Assembly (NCBI RefSeq): GCF_039631355.1
Contig: NZ_JBDIVF010000001.1
Span: forward strand, 968,787 to 1,032,786
DNA from: Uliginosibacterium paludis
Lineage (GTDB): Bacteria > Pseudomonadota > Gammaproteobacteria > Burkholderiales > Rhodocyclaceae
Direction of reading: 5' to 3'
Length of the DNA: 64,000 nt
This document shows positions 25,542 through 34,838 of this stretch, one piece after another (within the stretch, counting starts at the first letter, position 1; each line of letters opens with the position of its first letter). Below the pieces are notes generated by a model. That model saw nothing but the letters and a program-made list of their open reading frames with translations. It ran no database searches and had not been told where the DNA came from. Made by a program: the position numbers and the translations under genes.

Positions 25542-26794
25542 GCGACGGCCCTGAATGCCAGCACGGCATTACTGCCGCCGAAAGCGAAGGAGTTGGACAG
25601 GGCGGCACGCACCGGCACGTCACGCAGGCCTTCGCCCATCACATGACGCACGCCCAGACAATCGTCCGCCACCTCATCAAGATGCGCGGTGGGAGGCACC
25701 TCGCCGCGATGCACGGCCAGCACGGCAATCAGCGCCTCGATGGCGCCGGTCGCGCCGAGCAGATGTCCATGCATGGATTTGGTGGCGCTGACCATCAGCC
25801 GGCTCGCGTGCTCGCCGAAAACCTGGCGCAAGGCTTCGATCTCGGCCGGATCGCCTTCGCGGGTGGCCGTGCCATGTGCATTGACATAATCGATCTCGTC
25901 CGGCGCCAGCCCGGCTTCGCGCAGCGCCAGCCGGATTGCACGTGTCTGGCCGGAGGCGTCCGGCTTGACGAGATGGGTATGGTCGCAGCTCTGCCCGTAA
26001 CCGGCGAGCTCGCAATAGATGCGTGCGCCGCGTGCCTCGGCACGATCCCAGTCTTCGAGCACCAGCGCCGCAGCCCCTTCGCCCAGCACCAGCCCGGTAC
26101 GCCCTTTCTGGAACGGACGACAGGCTCGGTAGGCGCTTGTTTCATCGCCCTGCGCCACCACGCGCATCGCTTCCCAGGCACGCATGACCGAGAAGGACAG
26201 CGGCGCTTCGGAGCCGCCCGCCAGCACCAGATCGGATTCGCCTGCCAGGATGCGGCGCATGCCTTCGCCGATCGAAACCGCGGAGGAAGCACAGGCCACC
26301 GAATAGGTCAGGCAGGCACTGCCCAGACCCAGCGTGATGGCCAGGTGCGAGGCGGCGGCATTGTTCATGGCCAGCACGACCGAAAGCGGATGTGCCCGGT
26401 CCTTGCCGTGCACATAGAAGTCGGTGTAGCCCTTCTCGAAGGTCAGCGTGCCGCCGACGCCGGTGGCCCAGGACACGCCTGCCTCGTCGGAGCCCCCACC
26501 CTCGCGGGGCAGGCCGGCGTCGTCCCAAGCCGCAAAACCGGCGGCCACGCCAAGCTGGCTGTAGCGATCGGTCACGGCCGCGAGCGGGCGCCCCAGCATC
26601 GTTTCGGGGTCAAAACCGGCGCACACGCCGGCAGGCTGAATCAGGGGAGAAGGCGAGGCGGGATGGGTGTAGGCGCGCACGGCGGACTCCCCCCGCATCA
26701 AGCGGGAGAAGAAGTCCTGCGCGTCCAGACCACCAAAGGGATTGACCAGCCCGACTCCCGTCACCGCCACGCGGCGACGCATGGATTTACTCAT
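25538..26794 (-). CDS. Beta-ketoacyl-ACP synthase II-like (second KS of the polyene locus)
   Basis: 418 aa, FabF-like length. Cys168 in SVACASSAVS is the nucleophile, His in HGTATREGD and KSMHGHLLGATGA follow, and SNSFAFGGSNAVL closes the active site. Start at 26794 overlaps the ACP stop by 8 bases; ATG 26782 is an alternative. Closest in kind to the extra KS (ApeR/XanH-like) found in aryl polyene loci, which may start elongation or work on the second ACP. It differs clearly from the first KS at 14830. Confidence 0.85.
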   Translation of the reverse strand: MSKSMRRRVAVTGVGLVNPFGGLDAQDFFSRLMRGESAVRAYTHPASPSPLIQPAGVCAGFDPETMLGRPLAAVTDRYSQLGVAAGFAAWDDAGLPREGGGSDEAGVSWATGVGGTLTFEKGYTDFYVHGKDRAHPLSVVLAMNNAAASHLAITLGLGSACLTYSVACASSAVSIGEGMRRILAGESDLVLAGGSEAPLSFSVMRAWEAMRVVAQGDETSAYRACRPFQKGRTGLVLGEGAAALVLEDWDRAEARGARIYCELAGYGQSCDHTHLVKPDASGQTRAIRLALREAGLAPDEIDYVNAHGTATREGDPAEIEALRQVFGEHASRLMVSATKSMHGHLLGATGAIEALIAVLAVHRGEVPPTAHLDEVADDCLGVRHVMGEGLRDVPVRAALSNSFAFGGSNAVLAFRAVA

Positions 26795-27032
26795 TCGGGG
26801 TCGCTGCGGGCTTGAGTTTCTCGAAAATGTCGATCAGCTCACCCACGGTTTCGGGGCGCGGAAGGTCGTCGGGCATGCGCACGCCGAACTTGTCTTCCAT
26901 GTCGAACATCAGGTCCAGCAGCGTCAGCGAATCCACACCGATCTCTTCAAGCCGCATCTCGACCGAGAGGGTCTCGGGGGGATTGGTTACCCGCCGCTTG
27001 AGGAATTCGTGCAGCAATTGGAGCGTATCCAT
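26787..27032 (-). CDS. Acyl carrier protein of the aryl polyene cluster (second copy)
   Basis: 81 aa. Ser35 in IGVDSLTLLDLMFDME is the phosphopantetheine site; MFDMEDKFGV is typical of helix II/III of fatty-acid-type ACPs. First gene of the minus-strand polyene operon. An ATTTTA at 27060-27065 (TAAAAT on the minus strand) 28 bases upstream could be its -10 element, without a clear -35. Clusters with two ACPs usually use one for the starter and one for elongation. Confidence 0.85.
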   Translation of the reverse strand: MDTLQLLHEFLKRRVTNPPETLSVEMRLEEIGVDSLTLLDLMFDMEDKFGVRMPDDLPRPETVGELIDIFEKLKPAATPNE

Positions 27033-27103
27033 AGCGAAGCCCGTTTCATTAATCCCGGGATTTTAATCCAGTCACGGCCTGCCACATAGCGATCAGCCCG
27101 CAT

Positions 27104-27889
27104 TCAGAGTGCGTAATCGACAATCAGTGGCGAATGGTCGGAAAAACGCTGGGCCTTGAACACGGTGGCCGAGCGCACCGACGTGACCATCGAGGGTGTC
27201 ACCAGCTGGTAATCCAGTCGCCAGCCCACGTTCTTTGCCCAGGCCTGCCCCCGATTGCTCCACCATGTGTAGCACTCGTCCGTGGCATCCGGATGAAGCA
27301 GGCGGTAGGCGTCTCCCCAGCCTTCCGCCAGGCGGGCCGCGATCCAGGCGCGCTCTTCGGGCAAGAAGCCCGAGTTCTTCTGGTTGCTCTTCCAGTTCTT
27401 CAGATCGATTTCGCGCTGTGCGATGTTCCAGTCGGCGCACAGCACGACATGGCGACCACTCTCGATCAGGCGCTTCATCTTTGGCGCAAAGGCTTCCATG
27501 AAGCGGAACTTGGCCTGCTGGCGCTCTTCTGAGCTGGATCCCGAAGGCAGGTAGAGCGAAACCACCGAAAGCGGGCCGGACGGCAGATCGAAATCCGCCT
27601 GCAGGTAGCGCCCCTCAAGATCGAACTCCTCGACGCCGATGCCGCTTGTCACACTGGCCGGCGACAGACGGCTGTAGATGCCGACACCGCTGTAACCACG
27701 CTTTTCCGCGCAGTGAAAGAAGCCGTGCATGCCGCCTGGCGCCCGCATTTCAGCGCTCAGGTCCGCTTCCTGCGCTTTCAGCTCCTGGAGGCAGACAACA
27801 TCCGCATCCTGCGTGGCCAGCCACTCGAAGAAACCCTTGCTGGCAGCGGACCGGATCCCGTTGAGGTTGGCAGTGATGATGCGTACCAT
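27104..27889 (-). CDS. xthA: Exodeoxyribonuclease III
   Basis: 261 aa from ATG 27889. Endonuclease/exonuclease/phosphatase fold: IITANLNGIRSA at the start, CLQELKAQ with the metal-binding Glu near residue 34, YSGVGIYSR, LCADWNIAQREID with the catalytic Asp/Asn near 150, and SDHSPLIVDY with the terminal Asp-His. It nicks DNA at abasic sites and degrades 3' ends in base-excision repair. Only 21 bases separate its start from that of pyrE on the other strand, so both promoters must reach into the opposite gene. Confidence 0.92.
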   Translation of the reverse strand: MVRIITANLNGIRSAASKGFFEWLATQDADVVCLQELKAQEADLSAEMRAPGGMHGFFHCAEKRGYSGVGIYSRLSPASVTSGIGVEEFDLEGRYLQADFDLPSGPLSVVSLYLPSGSSSEERQQAKFRFMEAFAPKMKRLIESGRHVVLCADWNIAQREIDLKNWKSNQKNSGFLPEERAWIAARLAEGWGDAYRLLHPDATDECYTWWSNRGQAWAKNVGWRLDYQLVTPSMVTSVRSATVFKAQRFSDHSPLIVDYAL

Positions 27890-27910
27890 GGCGGCATTTA
27901 CCCGAAAAGA

Positions 27911-28558
27911 ATGAATACCGTGGATTTTAGCCGTGATTTCCTGGCCCTCGCGGAACGCAAGGGGGTGTTGCGCTTCGGAGAGTTCAAGACCAAGGCCGGT
28001 CGCCTGTCGCCCTACTTCTTCAATACGGCGCTCTTCGATGACGGCGAGTCCTTCGGTCAGCTCTGCCACTTCTACGCGCAGGCGATCCGCGCTTCGGGCA
28101 TCGCGTTCGACATGCTGTTCGGCCCGGCCTACAAGGGAATCCCGCTCGCCGCCGGCACCGCCATGCAGCTTGCGGCAGGCGGCCGCAACGCGCCATTCTG
28201 CTTCAACCGCAAGGAAGCCAAGGATCACGGCGAAGGCGGCATCATCGTTGGCGCACCGCTCAAGGGGCGCGTCATCGTCATCGACGACGTGATCTCCGCC
28301 GGCACCTCGGTGCGCGAATCGGTCGAGATCATCCGCGCGTCTGGCGCCGAACTGGCCGGCGTACTGATCGCGATCGACCGCATGGAGCGCGGCACCGGCG
28401 AGAAGAGCGCCGCCCAGGAAGTGCGTGATGCGTTCGGCGTGCCGGTCATCGCGGTTGCCAATCTCGACGACCTGATGAGCTTCATCTCGGGCGATGCCCG
28501 CCTCGCCGAGTTTCTTCCTGCCGTCCAGGCTTACCGCAAGACCTACGGAGTCAGCTGA
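27911..28558 (+). CDS. pyrE: Orotate phosphoribosyltransferase
   Basis: 215 aa from ATG 27911. The PRPP motif VIVIDDVISAGTS lies at about 119-131 and FNRKEAKDHGEGG at about 97-109 is the flexible catalytic loop with its Lys and His; GPAYKGIPLA precedes it. The enzyme makes orotidine 5'-phosphate in pyrimidine synthesis. Length matches the family. The stop overlaps the next start (TGATG), so the coiled-coil gene downstream is translationally coupled. Confidence 0.95.
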   Translation: MNTVDFSRDFLALAERKGVLRFGEFKTKAGRLSPYFFNTALFDDGESFGQLCHFYAQAIRASGIAFDMLFGPAYKGIPLAAGTAMQLAAGGRNAPFCFNRKEAKDHGEGGIIVGAPLKGRVIVIDDVISAGTSVRESVEIIRASGAELAGVLIAIDRMERGTGEKSAAQEVRDAFGVPVIAVANLDDLMSFISGDARLAEFLPAVQAYRKTYGVS

Positions 28559-29166
28559 TGCTGCTGCGCGCCCTGATCCTGCCGCTGTTCCTGCTGCCGC
28601 TGGCCGTGCCGGCCCAGGCTCAGTCGCGCTCGCTGTGCTGCAATGATGCCGCCGGCCACCGTGCCTGCGGCGACACCCTGCCCCAGGTCTGCTACGACAA
28701 GACCTACTTCGAGATCGTTGGCGGTCGCATCGTGCGGACCGTCGACGCCCCGATGACGCCCGAACAGCGTGCGAAGAAGGACGCCGAGTTGCGTGCCCAG
28801 CGTGACAAGCTCGCGCGGGAAGCCGAAGCCCGCCGGCGCGACCAGGTCCTGCTGGAATCCTACGCCACCGTCAGCGAACTCGACCGACGCCGAGACCGGG
28901 ACCTGGGCAACCTGGAAGGCGAAATCCGCGCATCCAGAGCGCGGGAGGCCGACCTGATGGCCCAGGGCCTCAAGCTCGAAAAACAGATTCCCGACAAGGG
29001 CAGGGTACCGAAGGCGCTGGCCGAAAACATCGCGACCACCCAGGCCGAGCTCGAATCGATCCGCTCCGTGATTGCTGCCAAGCAACGTGAAATGGACCAG
29101 ATGCGCAATCGCTTCGACACTGACCGCAAGCGTTACATCGAGCTGAGCGGCCAGTCCGGCAACTGA
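28558..29166 (+). CDS. Periplasmic coiled-coil protein with Cys-rich N terminus, DUF4124-like
   Basis: 202 aa. Signal peptide of about 21 residues ending AQA. The mature N terminus has four Cys (LCC, HRACGD, QVCYD), as in small DUF4124-type periplasmic domains. Residues about 70-195 are a highly charged Glu/Arg/Lys/Gln heptad-like region, predicted coiled coil. No catalytic motif seen. Genes of this type follow pyrE in related bacteria, but the function is unknown. Eighteen bases before the oxidoreductase gene. Confidence 0.7.
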   Translation: MLLRALILPLFLLPLAVPAQAQSRSLCCNDAAGHRACGDTLPQVCYDKTYFEIVGGRIVRTVDAPMTPEQRAKKDAELRAQRDKLAREAEARRRDQVLLESYATVSELDRRRDRDLGNLEGEIRASRAREADLMAQGLKLEKQIPDKGRVPKALAENIATTQAELESIRSVIAAKQREMDQMRNRFDTDRKRYIELSGQSGN

Positions 29167-29184
29167 CCGACACCGGAGCGCTTC

Positions 29185-31278
29185 ATGTCGACACCCCCCT
29201 CGCAGGCCACAAAGGTGAAAGCCGTGTGCCCGCACGACTGCCCTGATACCTGCGCGATGGAAGTCACGGTCGAGAACGGCCGTGCAATCAAGCTGCGCGG
29301 CGCCGAATCCCCGTCGTTCACGCGCGGCACGCTGTGCAGCAAGGTCGCCCACTACCTTGAGCGCACCTATTCGGAGCAGCGCCTGCAGTACCCGATGAAA
29401 CGCGTGGGCGCGAAGGGCGAAGGCCGCTTCGTGCGCATCAGCTGGGACGAAGCGCTCAACGAAATCGCAGAGCGCTTCCGCAACATCGCGGCAACCGATC
29501 CGCGCGCCATCCTGCCCTACAGCTACGCCGGCACGATGGGGCTGGTGCAGGGCAGCTCAATGGACCGGCGTTTCTTTCATCGCCTGGGCGCGAGCTTTCT
29601 TGACCGGACGATCTGCGCCGAAGCCGGCGCCCAGGGCTACAAGGCCACGATCGGCGCGAGCCTGGGCACCGACCCGGAAGCCTTTGCCGACGCACAGTAC
29701 ATCGTCATCTGGGGCTCCAATCCGGTCATCTCCAATCTGCATCTCTGGTCGCGCATCGTGGAGGCACGCCGCAAGGGCGCACGGGTCGTCTGCATCGACC
29801 CGGTCCGCAGCCTGACGGCTGAGAAATCCGACTGGCACCTCGCTCCCCTGCCCGGCACCGACGGCGCCCTGGCACTCGCGCTCATGCATGTGCTGATCCG
29901 TGACGAGCTCTGCGACGAAGACTATATCGCCCGCTACACCACCGGCTATGCCGCACTGAAGCGGCGGGTCGCCGAATGGACGCCGGAGCGCGCTGCCGCG
30001 GAAACCGGGCTCGCTGCCGCCGACATCGAACAACTGGCACGGGAATATGGCCAGGAAGGCCGACCTGCGGTGATCCGGGCCAACTACGGCCTCAACCGCT
30101 GTGCCGGCGGCGGCTCGGCCATGCGCGCCATTGCCTGCCTGCCCGCGCTGACTGGGCACTGGCGCTCGCCTCATGGCGGCATCCTGCTCTCGACCTCCGG
30201 CAGCTATGGCGTCAATGACGCCGCGCTTGAACGCCCGGACCTCTACCCGGCCGATCCTCGCTTTCCGCCGCGGCATGTGAACATGAGCGCCATCGGCAAC
30301 GCGCTGCTGGAGGAGACCGATCCTCCCATCCGCGCGGTCATGGTCTACAACTCGAACCCGGTTGCTGTGGCGCCGGAGTCCGCCAGGGTACGCGCCGGCT
30401 TTGCCCGCGAAGATCTGTTCGTCGTCGTGCACGAACTCTTCCAGACCGACACCGCCGACTACGCCGATATCCTGCTGCCCGCCACCAGCCAGCTGGAGCA
30501 GCACGACATCCACAAGTCCTACGGCCACCTCAACGTGATGCTCAACACGCCGGCGATCGCCCCGCTCGGCGAAGCGCGGCCCAACACCTGGGTATTCCGC
30601 GAACTGGCCAGCCGCATGGGTTTCACCGAAGCCTGCTTCCAGGAAAGCGACGAGGAGATCAGCGCAGGCGCCTTCCGCAAGGATCATGCGCGCAGCGCCC
30701 GTATCGACCCTGCCACGCTGGCTGCGGAGGGCTGGCAACGCCTCGACGTTCCGACCCCCTACGCGCCCTTTGCCGAAGGGGGCTTCCCCACGCCGTCAGG
30801 CAAATGCGAGTTCTACTCCGACATGCTGGCAAGAAACGGCATGGATCCCCTGCCGCACTATGTGCCGCCGCACGAGGGGCCGCGCAGCAATCCGGAGCTG
30901 GCGCGCGAGTTTCCGCTGGCCTTTGTCAGCCCGCCCTCGCGCAACTTCCTGAACTCGAGCTTTGCCAATCTGCCCCGCTTCCGCGATGCAGAGGGCAAGC
31001 CCTGGCTGGACATGCACCCTGCTGACGCCGCTGCGCGCGGCCTCTCGGACGGGCAACGCGTGCGCATCTTCAACCGGCGCGGCGCGTTCCATGCCTGGTT
31101 GCGCGTCGATACCGCACAGCCCGGCGTGCGCGAAGGCGTGGTGTCTGCGCCATCGATCTGGTGGCAGAAGCTCTCGGGCGACGGCAACAATGCCAACGCC
31201 GTCACCTCGCAAGCGCTGACCGACATGGGCGGCGGCGCCACCTTCTACGACTGCCTCGTCGAAGTCAGCAAGGCCTGA
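29185..31278 (+). CDS. Molybdopterin-dependent oxidoreductase with N-terminal [4Fe-4S] cluster
   Basis: 697 aa DMSO-reductase-superfamily protein. Cys15, Cys19, Cys23 and Cys51 (CPHDCPDTC and GTLCSK) form the N-terminal iron-sulphur site. WGSNPVISNLH and IDPVRSLTAEKSDWHLAPLPGTD are cofactor-binding blocks, and the C-terminal FVSPPSRNFLNSSFAN with DGQRVRIFNRRG is the molydopterin dinucleotide-binding domain. No twin-arginine signal is present, so it is cytoplasmic; no small electron-transfer subunit is adjacent. The substrate is unknown; assimilatory or formate-type reactions cannot be separated by eye. Confidence 0.85.
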   Translation: MSTPPSQATKVKAVCPHDCPDTCAMEVTVENGRAIKLRGAESPSFTRGTLCSKVAHYLERTYSEQRLQYPMKRVGAKGEGRFVRISWDEALNEIAERFRNIAATDPRAILPYSYAGTMGLVQGSSMDRRFFHRLGASFLDRTICAEAGAQGYKATIGASLGTDPEAFADAQYIVIWGSNPVISNLHLWSRIVEARRKGARVVCIDPVRSLTAEKSDWHLAPLPGTDGALALALMHVLIRDELCDEDYIARYTTGYAALKRRVAEWTPERAAAETGLAAADIEQLAREYGQEGRPAVIRANYGLNRCAGGGSAMRAIACLPALTGHWRSPHGGILLSTSGSYGVNDAALERPDLYPADPRFPPRHVNMSAIGNALLEETDPPIRAVMVYNSNPVAVAPESARVRAGFAREDLFVVVHELFQTDTADYADILLPATSQLEQHDIHKSYGHLNVMLNTPAIAPLGEARPNTWVFRELASRMGFTEACFQESDEEISAGAFRKDHARSARIDPATLAAEGWQRLDVPTPYAPFAEGGFPTPSGKCEFYSDMLARNGMDPLPHYVPPHEGPRSNPELAREFPLAFVSPPSRNFLNSSFANLPRFRDAEGKPWLDMHPADAAARGLSDGQRVRIFNRRGAFHAWLRVDTAQPGVREGVVSAPSIWWQKLSGDGNNANAVTSQALTDMGGGATFYDCLVEVSKA

Positions 31279-31340
31279 CGAAAAAACGCCCCGGATTCCG
31301 CAGCCCTTCATGCGGGGCGACAGTTGAGCCCCGAAAGCAA

Positions 31341-31365
31341 AAAGGCCGGCATCCAGCCGGCCTTT
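31341..31365. terminator. Hairpin terminator between convergent genes
   Basis: AAAGGCCGGC / GCCGGCCTTT inverted repeat of 10 bp with an ATCCA loop. The A-run on the left and T-run on the right let it act in both directions, for the oxidoreductase gene (+) and algR (-). Confidence 0.8.
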
Positions 31366-31504
31366 GCATTGCAGACACGCTCCAAAAATCGCGCAGAAGC
31401 CGTAGCGAGCGGGCGGGGCTCTAAGCAAGGAGCGAATGGCTACGTGAGCAGCCTGAGCACCGGAGCTTCGAGATCGGCCCGCCCAGCAGGCTTATGTGCG
31501 GTTT

Positions 31505-32269
31505 TCAGTCGCCGAGCACAGCGCGGACGTTTGCCCACTGCCGGCGACTGATCGGCAGCAGCTCGCCCAGCGTGTTCAGGCGAACGCTCCAGTAGCCTTC
31601 GCCACCATCCTCACCGACAGAGCGCTCGAAACCGACCACCGCCTCGCGCGACACGAGACAGTTGCGGTGAATCCGCACGAAACGCTCCGGAAACTCCTGC
31701 TCCAGCTGCACGAGGGACTCCTCGAGCAGGAACTCGCGAGCCACCGTGCGGGCCGTCACGTATTTCAGCTCGGCCTTGAGGTAGAGCACATCCGCGATCG
31801 GAATCAGATGAATCTTGCCGCGCTCGCTGCAAGTCAGGTGGCGACGCGGTTCGGCGATCGGATCCAGCTCCTCGCGGGTGACCGGGGCGGCCGTGCGGGC
31901 CTTGCCCAGCGCGGCGGCCAGGCGTTCGGAGCGCACCGGCTTGAGCAGGTAGTCAATCGCGTTGAGTTCGAAAGCCTGGACAGCATGCTCGTCGTAAGCC
32001 GTCACGAAAATGATGCGGGGCGGCACCTTCAGCTTGCTCGCATGCTGGGCAAACTCGATGCCGCCCATTGCGGGCATGCGGATATCGACCAGGATGACAT
32101 CGACGTTGGTGTTCTCGAGCATGCGCAATGCTTCGAGACCGTTGCCGGCCATGCCGACCACGCGCGTGGGCTGGTCTGCCGCGATGTCACCCAGAAGATC
32201 CCGCAGCCGCTCCCTTGCCGGTGCTTCGTCATCCACAATCAGAACGGCCAAAGGTGCCGGATCCATCAT
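31505..32269 (-). CDS. algR: LytTR-type response regulator (AlgR-like)
   Basis: 254 aa. Receiver domain at residues 8-125 with acidic pocket IVDDE, phosphorylation site Asp62 in VDIRMP, and Lys in LLKPV near 113. The LytTR DNA-binding domain covers about 148-250 (FVRIHRNCLVSR). AlgR-type regulators control twitching motility, exopolysaccharide and virulence genes. The gene overlaps the kinase gene by 4 bases, forming the algZ-algR pair. In pseudomonads and many betaproteobacteria hemC follows algR; here the next gene is unrelated and on the opposite strand. Confidence 0.88.
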   Translation of the reverse strand: MMDPAPLAVLIVDDEAPARERLRDLLGDIAADQPTRVVGMAGNGLEALRMLENTNVDVILVDIRMPAMGGIEFAQHASKLKVPPRIIFVTAYDEHAVQAFELNAIDYLLKPVRSERLAAALGKARTAAPVTREELDPIAEPRRHLTCSERGKIHLIPIADVLYLKAELKYVTARTVAREFLLEESLVQLEQEFPERFVRIHRNCLVSREAVVGFERSVGEDGGEGYWSVRLNTLGELLPISRRQWANVRAVLGD

Positions 32270-33321
32270 TTTTCCTCCCTGCGTAGTGGCAGCCTCACCC
32301 TGACACGGAATTCCCCTTCGGTCTCTTCCGTCGTCAGCGTTGCTTCCAGGTCAAAAAACAGCGCCAGGCGCTCACGTATGTTGTTCATGGCCATCTTGTT
32401 GCCGGCGGACTTCCGCTCCTCCTTGCAGGCAGGATTGCTGATCCGCATGTCCAGCATGCTGCCGCGCCTGACGATGCGCAGGAGGATGTGCCCCGGCTCC
32501 GGATTAGGCTCTATACCGTGATATACGGCATTCTCGAGAAGGGGCTGAAGCATGAACGGCGGAACCAGTGCGTTAAGCGGTGCGTGCTTGAGTTCCCACT
32601 TCACCGAAAGGCGATCCCCGAGACGCAAGCGCTCCAGCTCAAGGTAGCGGTTGCAGAGCTCGATTTCATCGCACAAGGGCACGAGTTCCCGACTGTCCCG
32701 CATCAGTTCGCGGAAAAGTTCGGCCATCGCTTCGAGCGACTGCTCGGCACGTTTCGGGTCGGAGCGGATCACGCCCAGCACGCCGTTGATGCTGTTGAAG
32801 AAGAAATGCGGACGGATCCGGGCGGTCAGGGCCAGAATCCGTGCCTCGCCAAGCGCAGGCATCTGAGCGATCTGTCGCCAGCGGAAATAGGCCACCGTGA
32901 CAAGCGAACAGACAAGCGCCCAGAGCATGCCGCGCAGATAGCCATCCGAACTGGTCGAAGGCAGGATCCAGGTCTGGCAGACGATGGTCAGCCCCAGCGC
33001 GATACTGGCGACGGTCAGCGTGAGATCCCGCCAGGAGAGGTGATGAAGCCAGTCGCCGAACACATACAGCGTGATGGCGAAGAGCAGCAGCGGCAGCTCG
33101 ATGCGACCGATCATGTAGATCAGCATCTGGGGAGAGTCGTGCAGCGTGGGGGTACGGATCAGGACGGTGGCCAGCAGCAGCGCGTGGCCCAGCGCCAGCA
33201 CCCGCAGCAAGGCGCCCAGATTGCGGAAATCCGGCACCATGACGCGCAGCCGCTCCGGAATCGCGGAGCGATCGGACGCTTGCTTTATACTTGTACCCCC
33301 TGTTTCCGGTGTGTCTGCCAT
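32266..33321 (-). CDS. algZ: LytS/AlgZ-type sensor histidine kinase
   Basis: 351 aa. Four or five membrane helices in residues 38-150 form the sensor part. The His_kinase domain begins at IRPHFFFNSINGVLG with phospho-acceptor His172, and LQPLLENAVYHGIEP near 250 is the N box of the ATPase domain. Unlike classical kinases it lacks a long dimerisation coil, typical for AlgZ/FimS. It should phosphorylate the AlgR-like regulator encoded next. The start lies 56 bases from the divergent argH start. Confidence 0.88.
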   Translation of the reverse strand: MADTPETGGTSIKQASDRSAIPERLRVMVPDFRNLGALLRVLALGHALLLATVLIRTPTLHDSPQMLIYMIGRIELPLLLFAITLYVFGDWLHHLSWRDLTLTVASIALGLTIVCQTWILPSTSSDGYLRGMLWALVCSLVTVAYFRWRQIAQMPALGEARILALTARIRPHFFFNSINGVLGVIRSDPKRAEQSLEAMAELFRELMRDSRELVPLCDEIELCNRYLELERLRLGDRLSVKWELKHAPLNALVPPFMLQPLLENAVYHGIEPNPEPGHILLRIVRRGSMLDMRISNPACKEERKSAGNKMAMNNIRERLALFFDLEATLTTEETEGEFRVRVRLPLRREEK

Positions 33322-33377
33322 GACGCGCCAACCAGCTCCTTTTTGCTTCAGATATCCTGCAGATCAAGAAAATCATT

Positions 33378-34787
33378 ATGACAGACAAATCTACCGGCAC
33401 CTGGTCCGGCCGTTTCTCGGAACCCGTCTCCGATCTGGTCAAGCGCTATACGGCGTCGGTATTTTTCGACTGCCGCATGGCTGCCCAGGACATCCGGGGT
33501 TCGCTCGCCCACGCAAAGATGCTGGCCAAACAGGGCATCATCAGCACGCAGGATCTGGCCGACATCGAACGCGGCATGGCCCAGATTGCCGGTGAGATCG
33601 AGCGTGGCGAGTTCCAGTGGAGTCTGGACGCCGAAGACGTTCACATGAACATCGAACAGCGCCTCACCCTCCTTATCGGCATGGCGGGCAAAAGACTTCA
33701 TACCGGACGCTCGCGAAATGATCAGGTCGCTACCGACATCCGCCTCTGGCTGCGCGACACGATCGACAGCATCCTTGGCCTGATCGCCGAATTCCAGCGC
33801 AACCTGCTGGATCTGGCTGAAAAGCATGCCGAAACGCCGCTTCCAGGCCACACTCACCTGCAGGTTGCCCAGCCGGTCACCTTCGGCCACCACCTGATGG
33901 CCTACAGCGAGATGCTGCGCCGCGATGCCGAGCGCTTTGCCGATGTGCGCCGCCGCGTCAATCGCCTGCCGCTGGGCTCGGCCGCCCTGGCCGGCACCAC
34001 CTATCCGATCGACCGCGAATTCGTCGCGCGCGAACTGGGCTTCGACGAGGTCTGCGAAAACTCGCTGGACGCCGTGTCGGACCGCGACTTCGCGATCGAA
34101 TTCTGTGCTGCCGTGGCGATGGCCATGATGCACCTGTCGCGCCTCTCCGAAGAGCTGATCCTGTGGATGAGCCCGCGCTTCGGTTTCATTGATCTGGCCG
34201 ACCGCTTCACCACCGGCTCCTCGATCATGCCGCAGAAGAAGAACCCGGACGTGCCCGAACTCGTGCGCGGCAAGACCGGTCGCGTCAATGGCCACCTGAT
34301 CGCGCTGCTCACGCTGATGAAGGGCCAGCCGCTGGCCTACAACAAGGACAATCAGGAAGACAAGGAACCCTTGTTTGACGCCGCCGACACGATGATCGAC
34401 ACCCTGCGCATCTACTCGGACATGATCACCGGCATCAAGGTGAAGGCCGCCAACATGCGCGAAGCCCTGAAGCTGGGTTTTGCCACCGCCACCGACCTGG
34501 CTGACTATCTGGTGAAGAAAGGCCTGCCCTTCCGCGACGCCCACGAAGCCGTGGCGCTGGCCGTGCGTGCCGCCGAAACCAAGGGCTGCGATCTGCCGGA
34601 CATGTCGCTCGCCGAACTGCAGGCCTGCATGGCCCATGTGCCGGGCGCGCCGGAGAAACTGGCTGACGACATCTTCGGCGTGCTCACCGTCGAAGGCTCA
34701 CTGGCTTCGCGCAACCACATCGGCGGCACTGCGCCGGAGCAGGTGCGCGCAGCCATCGCCCGGGCGAGAGCGCGGCTGGCAAGCTGA
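33378..34787 (+). CDS. argH: Argininosuccinate lyase
   Basis: 469 aa, the full family length. TGRSRNDQVATD near residue 113 binds the substrate, TYPIDREF lies near 215, and GSSIMPQKKNPD near 280 is the fumarase/aspartase signature with the catalytic Ser loop. It splits argininosuccinate into arginine and fumarate, the last step of arginine synthesis. Single gene, divergent from algZ, as in many beta- and gammaproteobacteria. Confidence 0.95.
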   Translation: MTDKSTGTWSGRFSEPVSDLVKRYTASVFFDCRMAAQDIRGSLAHAKMLAKQGIISTQDLADIERGMAQIAGEIERGEFQWSLDAEDVHMNIEQRLTLLIGMAGKRLHTGRSRNDQVATDIRLWLRDTIDSILGLIAEFQRNLLDLAEKHAETPLPGHTHLQVAQPVTFGHHLMAYSEMLRRDAERFADVRRRVNRLPLGSAALAGTTYPIDREFVARELGFDEVCENSLDAVSDRDFAIEFCAAVAMAMMHLSRLSEELILWMSPRFGFIDLADRFTTGSSIMPQKKNPDVPELVRGKTGRVNGHLIALLTLMKGQPLAYNKDNQEDKEPLFDAADTMIDTLRIYSDMITGIKVKAANMREALKLGFATATDLADYLVKKGLPFRDAHEAVALAVRAAETKGCDLPDMSLAELQACMAHVPGAPEKLADDIFGVLTVEGSLASRNHIGGTAPEQVRAAIARARARLAS

Positions 34788-34838
34788 GCCACACGACAAG
34801 GCGGGCCCGTCCCGCCTGTTTCACGCAGAGAGGTCGAG

